A stretch of 64,000 nucleotides of DNA from Alopecurus myosuroides (Eukaryota; Streptophyta; Magnoliopsida; Poales; Poaceae). The notes below the pieces were generated by a model that had not been told where the DNA came from, made no database searches, and saw only the letters and a program-made list of their open reading frames with translations. Every line of letters starts with the position of its first letter. The first letter of the stretch is position 1. The DNA is taken from NCBI GenBank assembly GCA_028641055.1, contig CM054062.1:13490826-13554825 (forward strand), written 5' to 3'. Positions 1 to 11,460 of the stretch are shown piece after piece. Position numbers and translations under genes: made by a program.

Positions 1-2940
1 GTGGCCCCAGGGCCCCCTCGTCAGTGGCCAGGCTAGGCCACTGCGAGGTAGAAAATGTTTTCTGCCTTTTTCTTTTTAAGTTTAAGTCCAAATATTTTAC
101 AGATTAGTCCCTGTTCTTAAATTACAAATAACTTTTGAAATTCAAATCCAAATAATGCAAATGAAATATGTATTCTGCACCAAATTAAATTCTCTACATG
201 ATTAAAGCATTTGTTTTCTGTTTTGAAGTGTTCAAATGTTTTCAAATTTCAAATTCAAACAAATCATTTCAAATTTGGTTAAAATCATAACTAATTCAAA
301 CTTAATTCAAACAACACAAATAAAATATGTTTTCCATGCTAAATTGAAACACCTTTTCACATATAAACTTTGTATCATGTTTTGAATAATTAAAATTGGT
401 TAAATAATTTAAACCTTGTTTAAATCATTTAAAATTGCTAAATTCATAACTTATTCAAATTAAATTATTTTTGAACATATAAAATATGTTTTCAACCCAG
501 AAAAGTATAAACTTTTCAAATATGAATTTTATTAAAAGATTTGAGCAAATAAAAATTCAAATAAATTCATACTTGAAGTAAATTCATTTAAATCTTGTTT
601 AAACTTGTTTAATTCATAATTAATTCATCTTAATTCCTTTTTCCATAATTGAAACATGGTTTCCACCTAAAATTTTGTGTTCTTTCCAATTATGAACTTT
701 GTTATCTATTTTGAACAATTAAAATTGGTGAAAACAACAAATTCTTGTGTAACACCTTAAGGAACCAAAATTCCATAACTTAATAAATAAAATTCCACAC
801 TTGGTAAACTTCATTTCAAATTGAATCTATTGTTGTTTTCTTTTTGTTTTCCTCATCCATGCATCATGCTAATCCACTTTCACCTGTTGGTTAGTTGTAG
901 AACAATTATTTCAACCTTTAACTCATGGGCTTTCCATATGCAATCCAAATTGCATATGGGCCCATTTAATTATGTTATGTTACCAAGTCAACTAGCTTAT
1001 TTTTGATGCATCAATTAAATGGTCATGCATCATCCCATGATTGTGCATTATGCCATGTTATTGATTGTTTGTCTCTCTGCGTTGTTTGTTTGCTTCTTCT
1101 CGAATAGACGACGACGTTGAGACAGACGAGACTTACGACACCCCTTCTGAGGATCTAGCTCAGTACCAGGCTGCTGAGTTTGCAGGCAAGTATTCACTCA
1201 CATGAACCATTGTGTTCCTTTCCACATTGGATACCGATACTTTCCGTTGTCTATTCTGCTAGTCTTATGAATCGTTGCTTGTGTTCCGATCCTATCACAT
1301 GTTATCCTTTAACCCTGATATAGCCTCACCTCCATACCTATCACCCCGTTGCTTGTTGCCCGTGTCTTACTAGCATGCTTAGGGTTGTTTTTGCTCGAGT
1401 CTGTTGTCCGTTACTTTCTATTACCATGTTACTTATGTTCTGGGGCTCGATGTTAAACAACAACCTGTTAATATTTGAGGTAATGCTAATTTGATGATAA
1501 GGCACCGGCAGGAGGCCCAGCGTGGTTTTGAGGCCTGCTAGTGTCGACCCTAATTAGGAAAAGGGTCTTGTCTACTGATCCATGATGAGCGCACTATCCG
1601 CATGTGGGAAGCGTGTATGGGCGCCCCCCTCAATTTGATTCGATTCGCATCTCGTCCAAATCGCCTCATTTAAGTTCGGGTTTTCCATTTGCCGCATGCA
1701 TATGTATTTGCGAACCCAGGCCAGGGTGGAACTTTTGTAGTCGGCATTTAGGGAGACACGTTCTTAGAGTGCTATGAGGGTCCCCTTTTATTCGTGGGGC
1801 TTGATTAGCTGTGCGCTCAATTGCACGGGGTTCTTTGGGCTTGATGCGAAGAAGAGTTGAGTTGTGTTGAGTGCCCCGCTTGGTGGAAGGCATTCCATCT
1901 GGCGGGTTATTCTTACGTGTACGGCCAAATTGGTGCACCCCTGCAGGGTAAATCTTCTCGAGAAGCCGTGTTTTCCGCGGTTATGGATGACTTGGTGAAA
2001 GTACTGGCTAACAAGTACTCAGAACAACTTACACCTAACTAATGATAACTTGACTAGTAATAGTCTTATTGACACAATAACTTGAACCATCATTAATCCA
2101 ACTGTGTGAGTTATCCTTGGATTGCTTCTTTGGATAAGGGGCGAGATCCAGGATGGGTTTGTTTGGAGTTAGTTGTAGTTGGTTACGATACGCTATCTTA
2201 TCTCCTTTCTGTTAGCCGGAAGTTGTAGCATGTTTCTATAGTTGGTTAGGCAGCCCGCTGCCGCATCTTTTTATCACCTATTCTTCCGTTGAACCCAAAG
2301 CATCTGTGCTTGGTGTTGACGGGTACACTTTGGGTATCTTGTGAGTCTTGCTTGCCAGTACGTTTATGTACTGACCCCTTTGGGGCTGTGGTTTTCCGCA
2401 GACTACGTTTACGAGGATCCCTGTGATGGCTACTACGTGGAGTATGACGAGGCTGCTGACGAGTAGATAGCGGACCCGGGCAGGATCCGAGACTTCGTGG
2501 ATGGGCTCCGTTTTCTTTTCGTTTCCGGCCTCTTAGGCCTATTTGGATCTTGTCTGTACTCAGACACTTTGGATGCTTCCGCTGTGATGTAATGATGAAT
2601 TGTTGGGACATGTGTCCTCTGGATGATTGTATTGGCTATCTCTGCTCTAGTGAGAGCTATTTGCAACTTATTTCTATGTATTTGTGTCTTAGAGATCTGT
2701 TGTGATATCACTTGTTCAAATGCCGTTGACGTACCATGTGTGTATGTTGTGAAGTACGTCAATGGAAGTAGCTGGATTTCTATGGGATGGTTTGCGCAGA
2801 CGATGAATAGTAAGAGAATGGTTGTCACACGTTTACGTGTTGGCCTACTTATATTGAGATGCGGGTGCCGGTATGCCCCGTAAACCATTTCTCTACTGTT
2901 TAGCGGACTGTGAGTATCCTCTAGAAGTCCGGGTGCGACA
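1..2940 (+). mobile_element. Tekay-type Gypsy LTR, right portion (copy G)
   Basis: This is the downstream two thirds of a large Gypsy LTR; its start lies left of the window. It aligns by eye with the LTRs at 23377-28050 and 33878-38557 (reverse strand) and 52895-57373. Shared blocks include the exon-like box near 1108-1185, the block at 1850-2040 and the terminal GTCCGGGTGCGACA. No tRNA-iMet primer site follows the LTR end, unlike at 57376. It is therefore a 3' LTR or a solo LTR, not a 5' LTR. It ends flush inside the integrase region of a Tat element, so it inserted there; the five bases after it (CAACG) are the expected target duplication. Positions 1-1080 are AT-rich and carry no gene. Confidence 0.85.
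1108..2466 (+). CDS. LTR mini-gene, predicted exons 2 and 3 (copy G)
   Basis: Predicted exons are 1108-1185 (78 nt) and 2402-2466 (65 nt, ending in TAG). Exon 2 follows an AG acceptor (cgaatag) and ends at a CAG|GCAAGT donor of the GC-AG class. Exon 3 follows a pyrimidine-rich stretch ending ccgcag. Together they read as a very acidic peptide: exon 2 contains TPSEDLAQY and exon 3 ends VEYDEAADE. Exon lengths, phases and splice signals match the other LTR copies, except that exon 3 is six bases longer in copy B. Exon 1 would lie left of the window. I recognise no protein family. The claim that this is translated is inference from frame conservation; the intervening 1186-2401 shows no coding signal I trust. 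Confidence 0.4.
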
Positions 2941-2949
2941 CAACGCTGT

Positions 2950-4064
2950 GTGGACCCAGTAGAAGGAGGAGAAATTCTGTTGGAAATACACCAGGGAGAA
3001 TGCGGGCACCACGCCTCTTCTCGGGCTTTGGTCAAGAAGGCTTTTCGGCATGGCTTCTACTGGCTTACAGCTCTGCAGCAAGCTGAAGACATTGTGAGGA
3101 AGTGCAACGTATGTCAGATGTTCGCGAGTAAGATCCACATGCCGGCTTCCGAGTTGAAAACCATTCCCATCACTTGGACATTTGCTGTATGGTGTTTGGA
3201 TATGGTTGGCCCCTTCAAGCCGGCTAAAGGCAACATGACTCACATCTTAGTCATGGTGGACAAGTTCACCAAACGGATTGAAGTGAACCCTATTCGGAAG
3301 TGCGATGGAGCTATAGCCGTGAAATTCTTAAAGGATGTGATCCTGAGATACGGCTACCCGCACAGCATCATCACGGATAACGGAACAAATTTTGCTGAAG
3401 GAGCAATGGTGCGGTTCTGCAGAGATAAGCACATCCGACTAGATGTCGCATCCGTTGCGCATCCCGCCTCCAATGGGCAAGTGGAAAGAGCGAACGGCAT
3501 GGTGCTGGCAGGCATAAAGCCAAGGTTGATTGAGCCGTTGCTGAAAACACCTGGGTGTTGGTTAGACGAGTTGCCAGCGGTGTTGTGGAGTCTAAGGACT
3601 ACCCCTAACCGGTCAACCGGCTACACGCCATTCTTCTTGGTATACGGGGCTGAGGCCGTGTTGCAATAGACTTAGAGCATGACTCCCCCCGAGTAACCCT
3701 CTACACCGAGGTGGAGGCGAGAGAAGCTCGAGAAGACGACGTTGACCTGCTCGAAGAAGCAAGAGAGCTTACTCTATCACGTTCGGCTGTCTACCAGCAA
3801 AACCTGCGGCATTATCATAGCCGAAAGGTGAACCCAAGGGTTTTCCGAGAAGGAGACTTGGTGCTTAGGCTGGTGCAACGCACAGCCGGGATGCACAAGT
3901 TGTCTCCTCCATGGGAAGGGCCTTTCATTGTGAGCAAAGCGCTGCACAATGATGCCTATTATCTCGTGGACGTGCGTCCATCACAGGAGAACAGGGCAGA
4001 TAAAGCTGGAGAGGAATCCAAGCGCCCCTGGAATGTAGCCCTACTCCGTCGCTTTCATTCGTAA
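2950..4064 (+). pseudogene. Tat pol, integrase and C-terminal end (broken)
   Basis: The reading frame 2950-3669 holds the end of an integrase: the HHCC zinc region (HQGECGHH, then CNVC), the first catalytic Asp in LDMVGPF, the second in ITDNGTNF and the Glu in NGQVERANG. It stops at TAG 3667-3669. A second frame, 3711-4064, carries the usual Gypsy C-terminal stretch (VYQQNLRHYHSRKV, then GDLVLRLV and PPWEGPFIV). The two frames differ, so at least one frameshift and a stop separate them. The integrase would join element cDNA to host DNA. The left end is cut by the LTR insertion at 2941. The copy cannot make a working enzyme. Confidence 0.85.
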
Positions 4065-4739
4065 GCAAAGATACATATGTACTCTCTTATCCGAGTTGAA
4101 ATTCTACTCTGCAATCTGAAATTGAACTCGGGGACTGCCCTCGTCCAAAGTTGCTCTGTGTGTTCCTACTCGGCTCCACTTTTGTCCACTCGGTTGCTCT
4201 GCTTGAAATTTCATAAGTGTATTTAGTATTGTGTTTAAACCTACATGCCAACTCTTCGACTATGCTGTTGTCCGAAACCCGGCTTCATGGCAAGCAAGAG
4301 AACAAGCAAAAGGTCAATGAGCACAAGAAAAATTACTAAGGAAAGAAAGAGTGCAGGAACCGAGTAGGCTGTCTTTTACTACTGCTTTCTGTTAACTCCT
4401 TTTCGGCTAAGTGGTGGGCTGCGTTACTATGAATGCTTCTAAGTGGCTAAGTATTTGTAACTCCAACTTTGAACTCTTGTGACTCGAATACCAAAAAAGC
4501 AACAAGTTGCGGGTAAGAGCTGAGATAAAAAGTAAGAGCGAATAAGAAATGCAATTCGGGGACTTGCATGATAACGCAACCCGGCATCAAGCCAAGGTTG
4601 CTCAAATTGATTAAGTAAAAAACATCAAGTGCGAATAAAAATTAAGTAGCAAGCAACAAACATAATTGTTTCGATACATTTGCACCCGGCATCCCGGGGA
4701 TCTGATAGAAGTTTTGAGGATAAAAGTTGCAGGAGATAA
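4065..4739. other. Tat spacer between pol and the antisense gene
   Basis: No ORF of note. The stretch is the convergent 3' region of the sense pol and the antisense gene, with scattered ACTCGG motifs and short A-rich runs. Poly(A) signals for both transcripts would be expected here, but none stands out enough to call. Confidence 0.5.
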
Positions 4740-7700
4740 TCAGGTCGAGGCAGCAGTGTTCTCGGTGTTGGCCTTGGCAACTTCATCTCCCGCGCTGGCC
4801 TTAGCAGCATCGACCTCCGAGTTGGCAGCGTCGGTCTTCGCAGCACCCGCGTCTGGCTCGGTGGCAGCCTGGTCAGAGGTGGCCGTGGCCACCGAGAGGA
4901 GTTCTGTCGCCGAGGTGGAGGCAGCTGATTGGGCGCGGAGACGAGCCGTGTCGTCGAGGGCCGCACCTGATGAAGTGCCAAACTCGAGCGCCGCGGTGTC
5001 GATGGTCATCTTCTCGCTCTCAGCCTCATCGTCGCTATTCGCGACAACCGCGGCCTTCCCCTTCCCGGTCTTAGCGTTGGGGCTATCGAAGAAGCTCAGG
5101 CCTTCGGACTCAGCGGCTTCCTCATCCGTCTCTTCATCCTCGTCTCCATCCTCGCCTTCATCCACCTCGGTATCGGGCTCTTTGAGACCTTCAATGAAGC
5201 GCGAGGTGTCCGCGTACTGGGCGACCTCGTACGCGACTGCCTGGCGGCGAGCCACGCACGTGGAATTCTTCTCCCACTTGGAGTCCTCGCGCATCTCGAG
5301 AATGACATCCAAGTTCAGGTTCTCGTACCAGCTCATGATGAAGAGGAGCAACATGTCCGCGCCTGCCCGAGCTCCGGAAGCTCGCCACTTCTTCAGCTCG
5401 GCCTTAACGTCGTTCAGCTTCTCGGCGAGTCCGCGAATAGTTCCTGGAGCAGAATCTCGAGGCCAGAACAAGTCATGGAGCTTGAAGGCAGTGCGCACCA
5501 GATCTGTGCCCACACCCCTTAGGCGCTGAAGCTGCCCTTGCATGTCCGTGAGGCAGTCGTTGATTGAGGCCTTGGTGTCCATGGGCTCACCCTTCTCGGT
5601 ACGAGCTGCCTGGGCCTTTGCCAGAGCAGGTTTGCAGGCAGAGCAAAGGTCGGGGAAGATTTCTGAAAAAGCTATTAGAAAGATTAGAAACAGAGACAGA
5701 GAAGAGAAGCAAATCAGGCAGCAGAGAAGCAAACGGAGATACCGAAGTGCAGAGAAGCGAGTACTTACTGTTGAGCTCGCAAAGTAGCGACTGCAACCTC
5801 TTCTCCCATGACTCCTCGGCATCAATGTGCCTTTCTTCAACCCTCCGGAACTGGGCCAGCTGGAGCATGAGAGCTGAGTTGCTCTCCCTCAGCGTATCGC
5901 ATTCCAGCTCAAGAGCCCGCTGCTTAGCCTTAGCTGCTACCTCAATCTTATCCTTCTCGGCAGCTATCTTTTCCTTCTCGGCAGCTATGTTGAGGGCATC
6001 TTGCAGGGCAGTCTTCAGCTGGACTTGCACGGGCTCCAACTCGGAGAGGTGCCTCTTCTTGAATTCCATCTCAAGGCTTTCAATCTGCTGCTGCACCTCA
6101 GCAGGCTTGAGGCAGTCCAGATGCTCCTCGACAAACTTCTTGTGGTCTTCTGTGAAGAGCAAAACACGGTTAGCAGAGTAGCAAAGATGGGAGGAAGGAA
6201 GACAAGCCGAGAAAACACCAACTTACCTTCAAGACTCTTCATCGTAGTCTGGCCGCTCTCAACAAAAGCGCGGCAATTCGCATGCTCCTCTGCCAGGGCC
6301 TTAAACTTGCCTGCAGAAAGAAATCGGTTAGAGCAGAAAGCAAAAGCGGGCGTAAACATAAAACGCAGGAACCGCGTAGCTAAAAGCTTACTCTCGATCT
6401 CAGAAATCTTGAGGGCGCTGTCCATGACCTCCTTCTCCGCCACCTCGTCAGACTTGCGCTCCAGTTTCAGGGCCTCAAGACGCCTCTTAGCGATGCTGTG
6501 GTTCCACAGCAACCGCCGGTACAGGTTGGTTCTCTTCAGAAGGCTATTCTGAGAGGCAGAAAGAAAAAGAATCAGACAAAGTCGTGAAGATTCAACCCGA
6601 GAAGGCGGAAACTCGGTTGAGTATCCATCTACTCGGCCAGAATCTCGGGGACTGGGTGATGGATAAGAAGAAGGAGAAGAGTAGAAGAGAAGGAAAATGC
6701 AACTCGGGACGAATGAGCAAAGCTTACCGCATAGGTTTGTTCAAGATCCTCTGCGGCCTTGCGGTGGACGAACAGCTTGGCGGCGAGCGTGCTGGTCTTG
6801 GATGAAATGGTCATGGGTTTGTAACCCATGTCCGACTTGTTCCAGTCAACGCGCATGTGATCCAAATCGCCCAAAGTCAGGCCATTCCAAGTCTTGTTGC
6901 CAAGGATTTCGCTGTCCCACTCAGCGTCAATAAATCCAACTCGGTCGATCATTTGCTCGAGGCCCATGGACGTCACCTCGGCTTCCTGGACCTCGCGCGA
7001 GAAGATTGAGGAGGACATGTCCTTGTTCCTGGCTGGAGGTTTGGAGTCCACGGCCGTGGCCTGTTTGCCTCTCTTGATGGCAAGTTTCTTCTCAGCGGGG
7101 GTTACTGGGATGCCGTACTGATTGCTGATCTTCACCAAGTAAGGTGGGAAGCTAGGTGGATCAGGCACGCTTGATCCTGCGGCAGCGTCAGTAGCCGCGT
7201 CGGAGCCGCCGATGGTGAGCTGCCCGGCCTTGGCAGCAGGCTTCGCAGTAGGTTTGGGCGGCGGCATCGCGGCAGCATCCTGCGCACCGCCACGCGAGGG
7301 ATTCCTGTGGATGGCGGCATCTGGCTGGCCGACTTGCTTCTCGGCAGTCTTCTTCTCGGCGGCCCTCTTCTCGGCGGCCTTCTTCTCAGCAGTTATCTTT
7401 TCGGCGGCCTTCTGATCAGCGGCCTTCTTCTCGGCAGCTTCCTGCTTGATCTTCTTCACAACCGGCTTGGCCGGAGGGCTGGCTGCAGTTTTGGTCTTCT
7501 TCACCGGTGGGGAGTTTGGTGCGGTGGAGGAAGTGCCCTGCTGGGTAGGCGGCGCCAAGGGCGTGCTACCCGACGCAGCGTCCGGCTGCGCGCGGCTCGG
7601 AGGATCCTGCTCCATCTCGTCAGCTGTCTCAGCCCGCTGCTCGGCAGCGGGATCTTGCTGTGTGGCATCTTGTCTGTCTACCCGCGGCTGGGCCGCGGGG

Positions 7701-9866
7701 TCGTCATGCTCAGCAACCCTTGTTGATGGCTGCTCTTGGTCTTCTTCCTGCCGCTCAAGGGCGGCATCGTAAGGCTGCTCGGGGTTCTTTTCTAAGTTCT
7801 CCTCGGTCGTGGTGGCTGGAGGAGAAGATGGCCTCTCATTGCGGGCAGCATCCTGCGCTTCCTGTTCTGCGCGGGCCTGCTGCTCCTGCTCGGTGTCATG
7901 GGCGTCGGTGTCCATGTACAGGGCGTCGTCTGAGTCTTCTCCTTTCACGGGAGAGGACGCACGCGCCCTGTCCTGCGCCGCAATCTCGTCTTCATCGGAG
8001 AGATGAATGAGGTTATCGACGTCGATGGCGGATCTTTTCTTGGTCTTGGCGGATGCGACAGCGGCGTCAGCATCCAAGGGAGCACTGAAGAAAGGAAAAC
8101 GTTCAAAAAACAAGGGGGCAGGATAAACCGAGAAGCGACAGTGGAGTAAAAGAATTGGGAAATAGCAGCAACAGGGATGTACAGCTTAGGAGAAAGTTGC
8201 TTACCCTTTACGGGAAGGAGGCAGCCGTCGCCCCTTCGCCACGGCTCCTTTGGTCTTCTTCACGGCCGTCTTCGTCTTCTTGGCGGGGGCTCCTGAGCAC
8301 CGCTACCCGTCCTTTTGCGGGTGACGGGGGCAGCGACTGAAAGCGGATCAACCTCAAGGGCATTCTCTCCCTCGTCCTCGTCTTCGCCCTCCTCTTCAGC
8401 GTCGACAACAGCGTCGGCACCTTCTGTACAGTTGGGAAGAAGAAAACAGTTCAGAAGCGGGAGGAAATTGGGTTGCGCTACTCGCGGCCAGACAAGGTGA
8501 ACTCAGTTACCTTCGTCGTCGTCGTCGGACCAGTCGCGGACAGACGCGTCAACGTGATGCTTTTCCGTCTGAGCGGCGTGAGGAATATTGAGTTTGTCCG
8601 CAGTGTCGTAGGAGACCTCGTCGTCCTCCTCACGGTCATCTTCCCAGTTAGCCTCGAAGCGTTCCATGCTTTCCGCGAGCTGGCGAGCAAGGACCTAGAT
8701 TATAGGAAAACATCACAGATTAGTCGAGTAGCATAAAGGCATCCTGCTCAGCAAGGCGTGCAAACACAAAGCACATTAAGCCCAGAGAAAGTTGCTAAGT
8801 GTGCTACTCGACAAGGTGTGCAAACACAAAGCACATTAAGCCTAAAGAAAACTGTTAAGTGTCCTACTCGGCACGGAGTGCGAATACTAATCACAGCAAG
8901 ATAAGAAGGCTATCTACTCGGAGTATGTATGCAAGAAACAGGATGAGAAGTACTGACCCGCTCGATTGGTTTCGTGCGGCTGAACGGCACGAAGCCGTAC
9001 TGCCAGTTCTCCCTGAGGCCAGTGCTCATGATGGAGCGCGCCCAAGTGGCAACGTCCGTGTTGCTGAGCTCGAACGTGGTTGTCCGAGTGCAGTCGCGGG
9101 GGCCGCCCATGTAGCACATGAGATGGATGCGGTGCTGGAGCGGCAGCACTCGCTTGGAGATCCAGCAGGCGATCGGGTCATCGCTCTTGAGCCCTTCCGA
9201 GATCAGCTAGGCGAGGCGCTCATCCATCTGCTTCAGGTTGCTGTCGAGGGACAACTTGGTCCGCCAGTTCTGTCCGTTGGGAGCTCTGTTGGTCCAGCGG
9301 GGCAGATTGATTTGATCCTCCACTTTGGCCCCCTTCTCGGCGGGAATGTTCTTCACATAGAGGAAGGTCCTCTGCCACTTTCGGACAGAGTCCAACCCCT
9401 TGATGCGCGGGTGGTTGGTTCCACCACGCTGCACCATCATGGCGCTGCCAGTCTCCGTCATCCCGCGGCTGGTCTCCGCGCCATCCTTCCTACCCTTACT
9501 CTGCTTCCGGAAGAAGAAGTATCTGGACCAGGTAGTTGTGGTGGGCCGCACGCCAAGGAATGCCTCGCATACCACGGCGTGGTATGAGAGCATGACGACG
9601 GCGTTCGGCGGGAGGTGGTGTGGCTGGAGGCCATAGTGGTCAAGGAACGACCGGAAGAAAGCGGACACCGGGAGCCCGAATCCTCGCGCGAAGTGCGCAA
9701 GGAAGACGATGTGCTTGCCCTCCTGCGGGGTGGGAACGAGCTCGCTGCCAGGATGCCAGCAGCGGACACCGGGAGGAACTCGCCGGGTGTTCACGAGCCA
9801 CTGGCACTCCTCGGCAGTGACCTCAGATCCAGCCCAGCCGGCGCGAGCGTCGTCGTCGCGAGCCAT
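4740..9866 (-). pseudogene. Tat antisense gene, eight exons, one stop and one frameshift
   Basis: Predicted exons, in order of transcription: 9866-8958, 8694-8511, 8423-8205, 8084-6728, 6548-6392, 6310-6227, 6149-5769, 5662-4740. Every intron has GT-AG ends (donors such as GTCAGT, GTAAGC, GTAAGT) and all phases agree, giving about 1,404 codons. Exon 1 encodes a globular region with GLPVSAFFRSFLDHYGLQPH, typical of the plant domain filed as putative gypsy-type transposon (Transposase_28). Exons 2-4 are acidic, then Ala/Lys/Glu-rich with AAEKK repeats (about 7340-7440). Exons 5-8 look coiled-coil. ATG at 9864-9866 was chosen because it follows a TATA box by about 160 bp and begins the conserved part. 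Damage: an in-frame TAG at 9207-9209, and one missing base in the C-rich run of exon 3 near 8286. Its function is unknown. Confidence 0.75.
8756..8935. repeat. 60-bp tandem repeat, about three copies, in intron 1
   Basis: Units 8756-8815 and 8816-8875 align well; each contains GTGCAAACACAAAGCACATT. A third, decayed unit follows to about 8935. The repeat lies wholly inside intron 1 (8957-8695) of the antisense gene and includes ACTCGG motifs. Confidence 0.75.
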
Positions 9867-10027
9867 CACGGTGGGGAAGAGTTTGGCTAAAAGATTGGTG
9901 AATTTGGGTGGAAGAACTCGCGGCGGCGCGGTGAAGTGCACGGCGGCGAGGTGCTCTGCGGCGGCGGAGAAACAAAGAGGCAAGGGGAAAGTGCGAGCGG
10001 AAGAAGAAGAAGGAGTTACCGCGGGGG

Positions 10028-10035
10028 TATTTATA
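10028..10035 (-). promoter_or_regulatory. TATA box of the Tat antisense gene
   Basis: The minus strand reads TATAAATA in a GC-rich setting, about 162 bp upstream of the ATG at 9866. A start site some 30 bp downstream would give a 5' leader of roughly 130 nt. It faces away from the 3' LTR, so the antisense gene appears to have its own Pol II promoter. The rest of 9867-10559 holds no ORF I trust. Confidence 0.6.
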
Positions 10036-10559
10036 CCGCTCCGCAGGCTACCGTTACGAGTTCAGGAAGTGGGATCGATCGTGGCAGTAATCATGCGACG
10101 TGGGATCTGTGGGCCGGTTAGAAACGCACACAGCGCGGAACGCGCGCGTAACGGCCGCAGTAGATCCCACGACGAGATCGTGGGCAATTACTGCGGTTGA
10201 TGGGACATGACGAGATGGTGGGCCCAGGCCGTGAAAACTGGACGCGTGCTCTGTCAGATCCCGGGCACCGAGGCGTCGGGGTCGTGGCTGCGTGACACGT
10301 GCCCAGTTGCAGCGCGGAAAGCCGGATTGTGCTCTGCCACGCAGAGATTCTGATTGGAAAATTCATCAAGTCACTTTACTCGGCTGCAGAGAAGAGAAGT
10401 GGTTCTACTCGGGAAAGAGGAAGCTCAGGACAGTGTCAAGGGCTACTCGGAGGTTTTACTCGGCACCCTAAGGTTCAAGGGCAAGATTGTCAAGGTTGGT
10501 TTTAAGCTGGCAGAGCCCAGTGAACAAGTTCACAGGACTCTACCAGCTTCGGGGACTAG

Positions 10560-11422
10560 TGTCGGGGGGTTACCCCGAGTAGGGTAAAGGCAAGTGCTAG
10601 AGGCAAGATCAGAAGGGACGTTTGGCCGAGTAGCCGGCTACCCGGTACTTGCTACCCGGTTGACTGCTACTCGATCCTACACACAGATGGCCAGAAGGAA
10701 GAAACAAGGAAGTTACGCCCCTCCGGGTAGAAGAGTTGGTCCGAGTAGAAATGGCGGGATCCTACTCGGGCCAGAAGTCAAAGGAGTCGTTCTGACACGG
10801 GATCCCGCGTATCCCGGGTCTGTACTTTGGCACTGTTCATGGCAATGTTCATCTGAGGACGGCGTGCCTGACAGCGACAGTGTGTCAGCAGGGCGTCACA
10901 GGATAGGGGGGACCTACTCTGTGTTCGCAGCAGTGATAACAGATCAGTTACTTGGTTTTCCCAATGACTTTCCGCAACGGACAAACCTAGAAGCCAAAGC
11001 TGTCAGCGGGAGCTCGGAAGAAGGACGATGTGCACACAATGTCGACATCTGTCTGTATTTGGCTGTATCCGGCTGGGCACTGAGTATATAAGGTGCCCTG
11101 CCCCCTCCTGCGCGAGGGATCCCAGACTTGGTTCACATTTCCTGACCTAGTTCATCCCGTAGAGAGAAGAGTGGCTACTCGGTAGCTAGAACACTTGTAC
11201 TGTGGCTACTCGGAGAGACTCGAATACAAAGAGAGAAAGGCAGGAGTAGGGGTTTTACCTCCTCCCGAGGGCCCTGAACCTGGGTAGATCTTGTTGTTTG
11301 CAGTGCTTGACTCATACCTCACGCGGCTACTCGTCGCGTGATCCCTCCCCGAGCGCCTCCAGCGTCCTTCGTCCCCACATCTTTAGCCATCCTATGGCAT
11401 CTGCCGTGACACCACCACGACA
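10560..11422 (+). mobile_element. Tat element 3' LTR
   Basis: The LTR starts TGTCGGGGGG directly after a purine-rich tract (CTTCGGGGACTAG, 10547-10559) and ends CGACA at 11422, giving a five-base terminal inverted repeat TGTCG/CGACA. A TATA box (TATATAAG, 11085-11092) lies in the expected place, followed by a C-rich leader. Length is 863 bp. The end could instead be 11460, because the last 38 bases are duplicated. No partner LTR is in the window to settle this. Confidence 0.7.
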
Positions 11423-11460
11423 AGCCATCCCATGGCGTCTGCCGTGATACCACCATGACA
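11385..11460. repeat. 38-bp direct duplication at the Tat LTR end
   Basis: 11385-11422 and 11423-11460 are two 38-base copies starting AGCCATCC. They differ at four positions by eye, all transitions. The first ends CGACA and the second ATGACA. The duplication straddles the outer edge of the LTR. Confidence 0.8.

Larger units (their letters stand above)
2941..11422 (+). mobile_element. Tat-lineage Gypsy retrotransposon, 3' half
   Basis: The element enters inside integrase at its junction with the Tekay LTR and runs to the end of its 3' LTR. Its order is the end of pol, a non-coding spacer, a multi-exon gene on the opposite strand, a second spacer, a polypurine tract and the LTR. An antisense ORF between pol and the 3' LTR is a known trait of the Tat/Grande group of plant Gypsy elements, and the integrase sequence fits. 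The motif TACTCGG and close variants recur throughout the non-coding parts. The 5' LTR, gag, protease and RT are outside the window, expected on the far side of the inserted Tekay element. Confidence 0.8.

Noticed and set aside
1857..2042. ORF reading KSSREAVFSAVM and the like, also at 56294-56476
   Set aside because: Well conserved between LTRs, but it lies in a predicted intron, lacks a shared start and shows no clear coding bias. It may be a structural or regulatory block; not called as a gene.
4666..5529. Plus-strand ORF of 287 codons
   Set aside because: Opposite-strand shadow of exon 8 of the antisense gene; Ser/Ala-rich low-complexity product with no domain.
7446..8010. Several plus-strand ORFs over the antisense exon 4
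   Set aside because: By-products of the Ala/Glu/Lys-rich coding exon on the other strand.
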